Part shown: positions 1-10,834 of the stretch, one piece after another
Numbering within the stretch: position 1 is the first letter of the stretch
How the letters are laid out: every line of letters begins with the position of its first letter
Assembly: GCA_026874595.1 (NCBI GenBank)
Contig: CM049306.1
Span: forward strand, 41,852,019 to 41,916,018
DNA: 64,000 bases
DNA from: Sipunculus nudus
Lineage: Eukaryota > Annelida > Sipuncula > Golfingiida > Sipunculidae
Direction: 5' to 3'
Made by a program: the position numbers and the translations under genes
The notes under the pieces: model-generated
Databases searched by the model: none
Told to the model about the DNA's origin: nothing
Seen by the model: only the letters and a program-made list of their open reading frames with translations

Positions 1-59
1 AATGTTGAGGATTACGCACCCAGGGCCCGCGGGAGCAGTATTCACCCTGCCTGGTTAAC
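1..59 (+). repeat. 3' part of a tRNA-SINE-like repeat, cut by the window edge
   Basis: This block shares the string GCACCCAGGGCCCGC and the following GCAGTA.TCAC with 24272-24305, where the same sequence forms the 3' part of a tRNA-derived SINE. Only the last ~50 bp is in the window here; the rest would lie upstream of position 1. The shared string is seen directly; that this is a SINE tail rests on the better copy at 24 kb. Confidence 0.55.
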
Positions 60-149
60 GCCAGGATGAAAAAAGGAGTGGAAGTTTGATATTGTCCGGG
101 AGTCAGAAAGGGGGACAGTGCATTTGGGTCATAATATGTTTATGCAGTT

Positions 150-1190
150 TCATGACTATTGGAACCTACTTATTAATATTAGAGAGGGTGTCGCCCTGAC
201 GCCTTTGAGTATTTCGCGTAAAAACCTTTAATATGCAAATTATCTCTCGACATTTTGTTTTACTCCTTATTTTGTTCATATCTATCTAACTTCTTCTTCT
301 ATCAGAAGGATTAAGGTGTCTACACCTTTGTTTTCTTGGTAGAATAGTATGATGATTCGTTTCAAACTACCATTCAATTAATATTTAATATGCAAATTAG
401 CTGTCGCCAATATAAGATCTTATTATTTTGCTCATATCTCTCTTAGTTCTTGTCCTATCCTAGAGATTAAAGTGTCTACACCTATGTTTTCATGGTAAAG
501 GAATTTGATGAACCGTTTCAAACTTACATTCAAGGAATATTTAAGATGCAAATTAGCTTTCGCCATTATTGGAACTCCTTATTTTGCTCATATCTCTCTA
601 ACTTCTTCTTCTATCTTAAGGATTAAGGTGTCTACACCTATGCTTTCATGGAAGAGGAGTATGACAAACCGTTTAAAATTACCATTCAATCAAAATATAC
701 TATGCAAATTAGCCGTCGCCATTATTAGAACTTCTTATTTTGCTCATATCTCTCTCAGATCTTGTCTAAACTTAGTGATTTAGGTAACTACACCCGTGTT
801 TTCACGGTAGAGGAATATGATGAACCGTATCAAGCTACCATTCAATGAATATTTAATATGCAAAAAAGCTGTCACCATTTTTGCAAATTTTTATTATGCT
901 CATATCTGTCTAAGTTCTTGTCATATTTTAGAGATTACGGTGTTTACATCCATATTTAATGGCCTAGGATTATGATGAACAGTTTCAATTTTTTTTTATT
1001 TGTAAGATGCAAATTAGCTGTCGCAATTATTGCAACTTCTTATTCTGCTCATACCGGTCTTACTTCCTATCCTATCTTTAGAGTTTAATGTATCTACATC
1101 TATGGAAGAGGAGAAGATGACCAGTTTTAAATTACCAATTAAAGAATTTTTATGTGCAAATAAATTTTCGTCGTTGTGAGAACTTCTAGG
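150..1190 (+). repeat. ~156 bp satellite array, about seven units
   Basis: The motif ATGCAAAT recurs at 233, 390, 546 and 702, then as diverged forms at 858, 1007 and 1152, giving periods of 157, 156, 156, 156, 149 and 145. Other landmarks repeat in the same order: GCTGTCGCCATTATTGGAAC, TTTTGCTCATATCTCTCT, GTGTCTACACCTATGTTTTC and ATGGTAGAGGAATATGATGA. Later units are more diverged, as expected at an array edge. Open frames inside are by-products. The same unit appears once at about 38443-38500 and, inverted, at 43800-44290. Unit length and association with a mobile-element flank resemble the ~160 bp core repeats of bivalve Helitron-like elements, which is inference. Confidence 0.9.
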
Positions 1191-1260
1191 TATAATTGTT
1201 TGCGGACTCAAATGCACGCTCACTCGTTTGACTGCCGGATTAATACTACCGTGTCACCTG

Positions 1261-1330
1261 GTCCGAAACCCGAATGGAATTATGTAAATTTACATAAATT
1301 AGATAAGTTAGCATTAAAAAAAATCGGCGA
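1261..1330 (+). repeat. Dispersed repeat block, right flank of the satellite array
   Basis: GTCCGAAACC.GAATGGAATT followed by TACATAAA and GTTAGCATT matches 24332-24400. At 24 kb this block lies about 27 bp after the SINE-tail string; here the two are about 1.2 kb apart with the satellite array between them. The array was therefore either inserted into, or expanded within, a composite repeat. Confidence 0.6.
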
Positions 1331-1468
1331 AAAAAAGTTCAATTTATTGTAATTTCTCCACTCGATTTTGAAAATATTTTATAACGTGGCACTATAAAAT
1401 GTGTAACTGACAGGCATGGAAATACTGCCCTAGTCATCATGAACACTATACAGCGAGGTCTTACGACG

Positions 1469-1705
1469 AATATCCTTATTAAAATTCATTGGCTACCCGT
1501 AAAAAAGGCAGCAATTTACCATGGTCCTGTTCCATTACACATCAGTGAACTTGTTGGCGGCAATAACCAGCACGGGCTCTAAGATCATTTTTTTGCTCAC
1601 AGTTATAAGTGCCAAAGTCAGGACTATTACATAATTGTTGAACTAGCACCTTCAGAACTAAGGCTGTAATATTATGGAATGGACTCATTTTTTTATGATC
1701 AGATA
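1469..1705 (+). pseudogene. CR1/Jockey-type LINE reverse-transcriptase C-terminal relic
   Basis: Frame 1 from 1469 reads an IHWLPVKK segment followed by HISELV and then N-rich sequence, which matches the region after the reverse-transcriptase domain of CR1/Jockey-group LINEs (usual pattern LHWLPVKxRI...Y.SELV). About 60 codons on, a shifted frame gives RTKAVILWNGL, matching the usual G.RAF....P.LWN.LP end. There are in-frame stops and at least one frameshift, so it is dead. Only the last ~80 residues of ORF2 remain; no 3' tail was identified. Confidence 0.7.
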
Positions 1706-1938
1706 CGAACTCAGTTTTTTTACCTATAAGATTGTTTTCTTTTCTTTTAAGATTTGAAAGAATTATCCCTTGCCATGGAAATTTTTAAATGAATGAATAC
1801 ATTTTTTTTTTATTTAATGTTCTTTGTAGGGACCTATTTTTGGTAATTTAACGGCCCCTTCGTATATGTTTAAAATCATATGCAGCGTGATTTAGGAATA
1901 TGTTTCATTATTTACATTATTATTATTATAATGTGAAC

Positions 1939-1974
<36 letters not shown>

Positions 1975-2221
1975 CATATTGACACACAAAATTTTATATT
2001 TTATACCTATATATGTATTTATTTTTTTAATTTATTTAAAATTTTAATTGCATGACTGGTCATGCAAATATTATAACGACTAACCCAAACGGTAATATAA
2101 ATAGGAGAAGATAAACAGAAAAAGTTTGATTCATAACGAGAAGTAATCTATTTCAATATATAGAATGTTATGTAAGACTATTAAGTATATATAACCCTAT
2201 ACCATTTCGTCATATTTGCAA
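1706..2221. other. AT-rich stretch with a (TTA)n microsatellite
   Basis: No gene is seen. Positions 1915-1971 hold an interrupted (ATT/TTA)n microsatellite, with the longest pure run at 1939-1970. The rest is AT-rich unique-looking sequence. Confidence 0.6.
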
Positions 2222-2394
2222 TCACCACCAGTTCCGGTTACACTTTTTCTGCCTCTTCAGGTACCTAATGCGCTTCAGTAAAATAATTTTTCCGATACAT
2301 TGAAATACTTTCAGTTTATCTAGTTTCATCTCGCAGCCATCCAGCGTAAATGGCAACCTGCTATCAATTTGATTTTCTTTATGAAATGCATTGG
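2222..2394 (-). CDS. Weak candidate terminal exon, unrecognised
   Basis: On the minus strand an open frame ends with TGA at 2222-2224. Downstream of a TTTTGCTAG acceptor-like site at about 2395 it reads some 57 codons ending in a basic stretch (KRQKKCNRNWW). Codon use looks less random than nearby frames and there are three cysteines. I recognise no family. The polypyrimidine tract is weak and no partner exon is visible. A chance frame is at least as likely. Confidence 0.13.
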
Positions 2395-2410
2395 CTAGCA
2401 AAATATAGCC

Positions 2411-4095
2411 CGTAACACAAGTGAATATGTATGATTTCACAAAAAACGTTATTATCATGAAAATCATTAATTGTAATGGTAACATTATAACAATACCGAA
2501 ATAATTGGTGATTTAAACTTACACGTGTGTTATTGACAGATTTAGTTGATTTAAGGACTATCGACACGTGTACATGAGTGGCATTTCAACTCTAGGATAA
2601 TGACAGAAAAAAATCTTTAAACATAAATGAAGCCAAGATGACTGTTTTAGTGCACCTCAAAGATAGAGTTTCACAATTAAGTTATATTGTAACGAAAATC
2701 TGAGAACATCTTTATATAATTTCGGATGGCAATTTATTTAATTATATTCCTTTTTTCTCATTATTTTTTTACCTATATGATAATAATAACAAACATATCA
2801 ATCGATGATTATAATATATTATACATATTTGGCGATATAACTAAAAATAAATAGCAATACAATATTATTTAAAGATAATGTGGATGTAAAAGCCAGTCAC
2901 TAAGGCAACATTGCAAAATGAATATGTTCTCTGTTTAAATATAACTGACATAAAGTGTATTTATTTTTGCTGTTGAGAAGAAATCTTTTGTAACGGTATG
3001 GCGAAAAATATGGAACATGGTCACGGCTGAGATCAAAACGGAGCAATAACGACAGATGTATTTAAGATTGTACAGCAATCGCTCGGGTGTCATTCTACTG
3101 GTGATCCTGTTTCAACTGCAATATCAGGGAGTGGATACTATGAATATTTCATTATCTCATACGGTAAGCTGTCATTTCTATTCTAATCCTAGCAACACAG
3201 TTTAGATGAAATTACCATACGTTTCGTTGGGTTTTCTGTCTTTCTCTTACCCTTTCTCTGTTCGAAATCTGAATTTGTTTATAAAGAAATAGGAGTCCTT
3301 TTGTGATACCGTTCAACACGGCGCCGACTGGAGTGGCTGTAGCTCATAACCCCCTAAGTTAATAATAGAAAAGACCCGTTAATTGGCGTGCATTCCAGTT
3401 AAGGCCGTCATTTAGAATAACCGTTCCCTAATGGACAAGATAAGCCATCTACTGGGTGTTATTTGAGTTTGAATCATATTTTACACTTTTCTGATTTAAT
3501 AACGGTTGTAATTAGCTGTAATGTTCACAGCAGGGACTGAATTTGTCATAAAAAATTACCGTGTTTGGATTATTTTTAAAATGAAAAGTAAACAGTTAGT
3601 TTGGAGGAATCATAGATCCGTCTGTTTGTACCTGTTAAAGACGAGGTTTTTTTCTCAGTCATCAGTTTACTTCTATATCGATGTTTAATTCCAGATTTAT
3701 TTATGTGCCCTCAATGTAAACCTCAGGTATTTCCCCCCTTGTTTTCTTTTTAAAGAGACATAGTAAAACTATTATGCTTATTCTTTCAAACTATCAGTTC
3801 GGTTATGCTTTTTACGACAGTTTCTCAGCAAAATCATCGTAGCACACGGTCTCAGTACCTGTTTCACTCCTTGTTATGGTTCTGCGTATATGTAAGCACG
3901 GTCCTCGTGTGTCTAATTACCATGATAAGGCCAGTGACTATAGATCCATTTTTGCGCATGCGCGACAGATTTAAAGGAAGATGTTTTCCAAATATTAATA
4001 TGCTATAATTTGAAACACGTTGTAAGCCTGAAAAAACGTTAACGCAGGTGGCCATCGCGCTATGTTGGCGCCAGTGATCTTACCCGATCCACTTA
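2411..4095. other. No feature recognised
   Basis: AT-rich sequence with no long exon-like frame, tandem repeat or clear mobile-element terminus. Frames at 3805-4008 and 3864-4055 overlap on opposite strands and resemble no known protein. Confidence 0.5.
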
Positions 4096-4266
4096 TTTAA
4101 CATCCGTGTACGGGAGTACGCCAACAGTTTCAGTACAATATATTGGCAGGTACCATTTTATTTCAAATTGAAGACGCTATTTTTCGTGTTAATTCAACAT
4201 GTTTTTTTACGTGATCAGGTCCCTTTTATGTTTGCGTTAGCACTCCCGTACGGATATTTTAACATC
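4096..4266. mobile_element. Short MITE with 9 bp target duplication
   Basis: TTTAACATC stands at 4096-4104 and again at 4258-4266. Just inside lie inverted termini: ATCCGTGTACGGGAGT on the left and, read from the other strand, ATCCGTACGGGAGT on the right, extending to .C..AAC. The unit is about 155 bp and has no coding capacity. A 9 bp duplication fits the Mutator-like group, but the termini alone do not settle the superfamily. The left duplication overlaps the first bases of the inverted repeat by up to three bases, so the exact end is uncertain. Confidence 0.7.
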
Positions 4267-5224
4267 TTTGGTCGGAGAATTGGTCATAAATTACAGATTT
4301 ACGCCTTATATCTATAGGTCATAACTCACTCGCTATCAGTTCATTGGCTGTTGAGGATGACAGAGTTACACAAAGTTAAGTGCCGGCCGACAAACATGTT
4401 AAAATATCAGAACTTAAAATTAAAAGTTCATCTTTAGTTTCTGGTAAAATTTCAAATATGAAAAATCTACATTATATAGAACCTTATCCCGTATCTTCAA
4501 AACAGAATTTGTCCTTTTGGTGCTATAATTTCATGTCCTTCCGGAAGTGACGTTTGGGATAACATGATATTAATTATAATATCCTGCTTATTTCTCGAAG
4601 TTCTCATAATTACGCTCATAAATGCGTTACAATTTAGTTTTACGTACAAGTCCATGGCGTAAATGTAGTTTCTATATTTATATTCATTCAAACAGTAATT
4701 TTGTTAAAAGCTTGGATAATAAAATTATCTCGCATAACTTAGTCTACCAGTATAAAATATCAATAAAAGTATCTCACATAACTCACATATCAGTATAAAA
4801 TATTCCCGAAATGCAAGTGTTATGCAGAACATAAAACTATTAATGCAGTATATGGTTTCTTTTTTTAACACTCTCCAGCAGATGTTGCCCTGAATCTCAT
4901 ATAACGTAATCAGTCTTACGATTTCCTGAAATTCAAGTATTAGGTGAAACATTATTATGCTATGCTGGATGTCCATCATACAATCATGCCGAACAGATTC
5001 TCTCTATCAATCAGCGGAACAGGTTGGTATGATAGAAAACATCTTGCCCCTGCAGGTGTTGAATATAAAACAAGGGAGTTACAGTACTTAAGGTTGTAGT
5101 GGTGGTGGTGATGAGCAAACCCATAAATATGGATATATTTTTTTCCTAAACGTATGGCTTTTTTTATCCTAAACCTATAATGTGACATCCTAGATTGTTA
5201 GCTTCATTGGAGGTTTTATAAAGA
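4267..5224. other. No feature recognised
   Basis: AT-rich sequence. The minus-strand frames at 4725-4979 and 4976-5188 are hydrophobic or His-rich translations of low-complexity DNA and resemble no family. A short GGT-rich run lies at 5095-5112. Confidence 0.5.
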
Positions 5225-5460
5225 GCCCTACATCAGGGGTTCCAGCAGGAAGATTTCAGGGTTCCCCACTTAGTCAACCCTGAGGAATCTTGAAGGGTTT
5301 CTCCAAGAACCTCTGATGAGGTTCGATAAAAGACTCCTCGGGTGGGTCCAAAATGAACCCCGTCTTTAAGGTTGCAGCTGGAACCTTGAGATGTTCCACA
5401 CCCATTCCACTTCGAAGAAACCCACCCAACCACCACCCCCCCCCCCCCTACGCCCCTCTG
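5225..5460. repeat. GGTTCC/GGAACC-rich quasi-repeat ending in poly-C
   Basis: The strings GGTTCC, GGTTCT and their complements GGAACC, AGAACC recur roughly every 20-30 bp over 5233-5400, interleaved with TCAAGG and CCTCAGG. It ends at a poly-C run at about 5436-5449. The frame on the minus strand here is Gly/Ser-rich and is a by-product. It looks like a degraded dispersed repeat; I cannot name the family. Confidence 0.45.
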
Positions 5461-5814
5461 CTGAAAACCATAACTTAGCGATAATGGGGAACAACCTATG
5501 CAGGACCTTCGAAATAAGGTCAACATAAAAAATGAATGTCAGGTGAAAATCTTCTAATTGTGACTAACATTAAAGGTCATTTTTTTCGAATCAGCTATAA
5601 ATTTGAGATTTTTCGTAAACATGGGCAGAATAAGGAAAAAGAAGAAATTCATATGTAATCTATGGATCTGCAGTCTGGGGGCCAATGAAAGTCCAAGTTT
5701 CGGTTAGTCAGAAAAAAAATAAGAAAAGAAACAAAAGCACCACAAGGTACATAATACGCCCGTCTTGTGACCCCTGGCCTCATAACATGTGCATGCATGA
5801 ATTTAATTCAGGAG

Positions 5815-6060
5815 AAAACTCTATTGGTTAATATTTATCATGAGTTTCATTAAATTCGATAAGATCTTTGCTAAGTCTTCACAATGCCAACAGAGTATGA
5901 TGGCCTCTGACCACATTAAATATGAATGCATTTTGCCGGATATCAAACATAAATGAGATATTATATTGGTTGATATTTATAATGAGGTTCAGCAAAATTT
6001 ATCACATAAAATCACATAAATTCTTTTTCAAAAGGTAGGTGAATGGGCACCCTTAAAACG
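5815..6060 (-). repeat. Fragment of a dispersed family plus a short duplication
   Basis: TTGGT.ATATTTATNATGAG occurs at about 5825 and 5967, a diverged duplication with ~140 bp spacing. At 6005-6055 the reverse strand carries CCATTCACCTACCTTTTGA followed by AATTTATGTGATTT, matching 29132-29190. This is a small copy of the dispersed family described at 29.0-30.5 kb. Confidence 0.5.
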
Positions 6061-9000
6061 AACTAAGGGTAAGAGATCCTGCTATCTGAAGGACGTGTTA
6101 ATATATTGCCATAAAGCGGGCTTTATGATACTTACAAAATGTAAACTTGATATCTCAAGTAATGTACATAACCATCTAAGTCTCCGTAAGAATGAAAAAA
6201 AGTGCCAAACATAGTTTAGTTCCCCTTAATAGCATTGTATAATGATATATGACACCATATGCAATACACCATTTCATCCAACTGATGACAAACAGCTTCA
6301 TTACATGGTCGTAGATTGTTGGTTTTCTCGTGACAAGCGTGTTCTTGTTAACATATGCGAAACAATGAGACAGCTGTGCTCGGTGTACAAGCTGCCATTG
6401 TGACGTCACACGGATATCAAATGACCCCTGTTACACCTAGTATGACGTTCTCAAATAACCTTTAGTAGAACAATTAACATTTTTATCAGGAATAAAATGA
6501 TACATCATGCCACACCATACTTCTTTACTAATAAATAATATGTATTTTAACACTAGTTATATTATTTGTCATACAGTTTCTAAATAACAGAAAAGTAATT
6601 AAGTATTAAAATTCATTCATGAAAAAACATTTTCAAATAAGTGTGCCTTGAATGCAACTGACCATCTCTTGAAAGCCGTAATATTCCAAGTATCGTAAAG
6701 AAGAGCAGTTAAGACTTTGGATTCTTCGGTTTTAATCGAGACAAATCTAGAAGACTTTCTTCACCCGTACAGTAAGCTTTATTTGCTGTCATGCTTCGAC
6801 CCTGGGACATTCCAAATTGGTATCTAATATAAAATTGGTCTATTCATTGTGTTGACCAATTACCGGTACAACTACATGTAATTGGTACCACAGCGGGCGC
6901 ATCAACGGATCTTTCATAATTTAGGCCTGTAATAATAAAGTTTTCCATCTGTCCGTACATTGGTCCTTTTGTAATATTTTTTTCCGTTCGTCCACAATCT
7001 CGTTCAGTATTTCATGAAGAGTTTAATGATTTCCTTTATATTTTGTCGCACTGAAAGTTCTGTCCAAAACAGTGGCGATGAATAAATTGCTTGAAGGTTG
7101 TACGATGTTATGCTATATTCCTTCTGGCTCTCCACGTAACAGCGAGGGGGAGATTAAACCAAGCAGGGGGCGTGGCTGATGTTGATCGATTGGTCCCTCA
7201 AGGGTCTAAAGGTGAACATGTTTGACCTTGTTACTCTTGCTGATTAAACAGTTGACCAGAAAAAGTCCGAGATATCTTTACTTTTATGACTTCAACTCGG
7301 AAATAAGAAACGTAGTCTGTGTTTAATTGACTTAAAACTTTACGAGTTTGCACAACGGGTCAACTTGATTAAAGTACGGGCTCTGGCTTATGCGAAGAGG
7401 TTGGAGTGTCCAATCCGCAGCCCGGTCTGGGACATTTCCCTGCATTGAGAGGTCAGGTAAATCAATACTTGTGTTAACTGGATCCGCCCCAGGTACATAC
7501 CGGCCTCATCCCCGCCGTGAGTTTAGCGGTAAGAGTTTCCAGTTGACGTCCCCCGAGAGGTTACCTCGAGATCTAGCGAGATTTGCCCAAGCTCAAGATT
7601 AAATTCCTCCTGTCTGTAAAACAGCCGGCGGCATCCTGTGCTAAACACTTCTGACAAGTGCTTGACAGGTTAACATATTTGCAGCATCCATAAAAACGGA
7701 ATTTATGTGACAACACTGTCAATTTAGGACAACTGGTTAATGAAACTGGACTAAACCCTGAATATGGACTCTTGCACCCATACTCCATTCTACAGCCCCT
7801 GCCCACATGTTTTCATTTAATTAGCAGGTTTTTTTATAATTGTAATAAACCTATTACCCAGAAACAAAACAAGCCAATGTGGCCATTATCTGGCAGGAAA
7901 GTGATATGCTTTACAGTATTTATTCCACACAAATAATTAAAAATGAAATATGACCTAACAGATACTCGGTAAATTACGTTGACTACCTGAGCTAACGATC
8001 TTACACAAGAAACATTTTACGATACATGCAGATGGCTTCACAATGGCATTTTTATGACTGCTGTCACCATTCAAAACGTTTCGGTCGTTAGAAATCAGTT
8101 CAGTGAAAAAATACAATCCTTTAATTTTGACAAAGTCGAACTGATTTTAAAATTTCGGAGCATAACAGTGAATGCAATTTTCCGCGACATTTGTTACGAT
8201 ATGCGTACGTTTTTCATAAATCTTCTGAATTTGTCATAACGTTAATTAATTATCTAAAGCGTCAGTTAGACATAATATAAAAACAATTTATTTCAATATA
8301 TAAGATTATTATAAGTTTTAAGATTATGCAACTCCCCGCATTACAATAGTAGGCATTCTATACTGCCTATATGAAGCCCATGGGAAAATATTGAAACACA
8401 TGCGGACATGAAATGCGAATTTATATCAAAATTTAATAAACATACATATATACAGAAAAAAATATATAACTTTTAACCCCGCAATGTTATCACTACACAA
8501 ATTTAATAAATAGTTCATCCTATCCTCAAGATCAATCTGTATTATACAAAATAAATCTGTCAGATGTAAGCTCAGCTACAAATTTCATGGTATGAAACAG
8601 ATTTTCACAATGGATGAGCATACGCACTTATGGATGATGGCTAGTAGTAAAATGAAACGGTATTTTCACTTCCTGAAATCGCCTAAACGTTGAACAAACA
8701 GACCGACTATAGAAGAAACAGGTAGACAGACGGAATAGAAAAACACAGAAAGACAGAGATAGACAGACATGAATAAAGTGACAGGAACTCTGAGACAGGA
8801 GAAAGGCTGAAAGATGCAGCAGCTATCGCTTTTATTGAAAGGAAAATGGTATATCTTTTTACTTGGGAGGTGGTAGTGATTTTAATATGTAATGAGATTT
8901 TGAGGAAAGGATGAGCAAACTTGTCTGGATAAAAAAAGAACAATGCCGCTTCAAATGACTTGAGTTAAGTCCACAGTGCAGGGTGTAATTGAAAACCTTC

Positions 9001-10476
9001 CAGGCAACTACAAAATCTAGAGGTAATTAAAACGTGAGCGATACAATACAATCTCATTTTTGTTGATGGAATTAAATCCATTTACTCCAGTATATAAGAA
9101 GCTAATCACCAAGCTTCTATTGACCACGGTAAATATTTCTATCCGCTGATGATACTTGCGACAATTTATTTTTGCAGGCACGAGAAAGTATTCTCTAAGA
9201 AAATTAAATTGACTCCCCTTAACACGAAAGATACACGTCTCTGAGTTTACCACAGCAGTAAAGCGGGGGATGTAGAGATCCCCCCCCCCCATGATCTTGA
9301 TAAGTCCCCCCCCCCCCCCCCGGTAGTATAGGAAACTCGTAGGGGCTGATGATTTTTTTTCTATACTTGATTAAAATTGTTTTGTGACTGAACTTACGCA
9401 GGTCCCCCAGAGTGCAAATCCATCAATTTCAATTTTTTCCTTTCCCAATCTAGATCGCTAGGTCTCCTATATGGCTGAAATTTCAAAAAGCGGAAATTTC
9501 GGCACAATATTAGTCCTAAGGCACGCATTGGCCACTTATATTTATCTTTGACTTTGACCTTTTTCCAAAGGTCGTACACGTCATACCCGATTCCCATTAT
9601 CGCTCAGTTGCAGGGACTTCCAATGATCGCGTAACGATTGCAAACTTCTGGTTTATAAAGTTAGAGTGCTGTCCCATTAAAATAAGAGAGTCTACAAAGA
9701 TCCCACTACACGTGCTGTACCGGCGATATCGAAATCACGATTGCAAATCTTAAAGAGGAAACAAAATTTTGTGTTTTTTATAAGCTTTGTCGCTTATTAG
9801 TATTTTGTTTCATAGTACGGACGGCCTTTGCAGTGCAGTTTTCGGCTTGGAAAGTGTTTCGAAATTAAAATTCCTGGCGAGTCTTTTACCGTAGATATGG
9901 ATCGTTAAGTGTTTTTAGAATTAGATATTATTTGTGCAGCGTATCAGATAACCAATTATCCAATGACATTATGTATGACATAATGGCTTCAAAATATAAG
10001 TTGTGCGTCGGAAAATGTCAGCAAATAGCGTCTAAGAAGTAAATGACAAACTGAAATGTCAGCTAATAACAGACATCCGTGTTATGAATGTTGACGCTCA
10101 GAGAAATGAGGTTCTATTCCCGTGGGGAGACATAAGTGATACACAAATTAGAAAAAAACCTTGTGCAGTTTACATGATTTGCCTGTCACAAAAACAGATG
10201 CTGTTCTTAAGCATCGCGGCATCATAAGGACCATGAGCAGAAAAAACATGTTAAATATCAAAATATTAGTCGTTTCCATATGCTACGCCGTTGCAAAAAG
10301 GGGTTTACATTTTTAAGAAACATTTTGTTCATATTTCATAATAAATGACGAATTATAAACGAAGTCAAGTTTTTATTCACACATTTCTTGTCACATTACT
10401 ACAAGACGGTCAAAGTACACTCCTCATGACTTAAAACATTATTTGTACTACACTTTTGCTCGATATGTGGTTCTTC

Positions 10477-10478
<2 letters not shown>
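6061..10478. other. Long gene-free stretch, minor structure only
   Basis: No gene recognised. Items seen: a 9 bp stem hairpin (ACCAATTAC at 6855-6863 pairing with GTAATTGGT at 6878-6886); GACA/AGAC-rich sequence at 8700-8775; poly-C runs at about 9281-9290 and 9307-9321. Base-balanced sequence at 7380-7620 contains a 70-codon frame with no recognisable product. Confidence 0.5.
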
Positions 10479-10556
<78 letters not shown>

Positions 10557-10572
10557 TATTTATTTATTTATT
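10479..10572. repeat. (TA)n then (TTTA)n microsatellite
   Basis: About 31 uninterrupted TA units run from 10479 to 10540, followed by an interrupted TTTA-type tail to 10572. Tyr-Ile repeat frames in this region are translations of the microsatellite, not proteins. Confidence 0.97.
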
Positions 10573-10636
10573 ATAATTTTTTTTGTCCGAGCAATCGTTT
10601 CAAAGGGCTCAACAGGGTATGGACCATATTATAATT

Positions 10637-10764
10637 ATTGTGAAAACACGTTACTTACAGATTTTTTGTGCTACTCAAGTTTCACGCAGGCAGTGGTGTT
10701 GTTCCTGGAGATTGCCGCAGGAAACTTGCGTTGCAACAAAATGTGCAGGTAACGTGTTTTCACA

Positions 10765-10766
<2 letters not shown>
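10637..10766. mobile_element. 130 bp foldback element between two (TA)n tracts
   Basis: ATTGTGAAAACACGTTAC at 10637-10654 is repeated inverted at 10749-10766; over 23 bp per arm there are two mismatches. The inner part continues to pair (CAAGTTTC against GAAACTTG), so nearly the whole unit folds on itself. (TA)n tracts lie 65 bp to the left and 2 bp to the right. There is no coding capacity. It is best described as a small foldback MITE; the superfamily is not determinable from one copy and no convincing target duplication is seen. Confidence 0.65.

Positions 10767-10768
<2 letters not shown>

Positions 10769-10833
<65 letters not shown>
10769..10833. repeat. (TA)n microsatellite
   Basis: About 32 uninterrupted TA units immediately right of the foldback element. 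The proximity suggests either a TA-rich target or microsatellite growth seeded at the insertion. Confidence 0.97.

Positions 10834-10834
<1 letters not shown>

Noticed and set aside
505-783. 92-codon frame in the first satellite
   Set aside because: It spans two satellite units and is broken in the others.
150-1190. CRISPR array
   Set aside because: Units of ~156 bp repeat over their whole length with gradual divergence and no spacer structure; the genome is eukaryotic.
5233-5526. 97-codon minus-strand frame rich in Gly and Ser
   Set aside because: Generated by a GGTTCC-rich repeat and a poly-C run.
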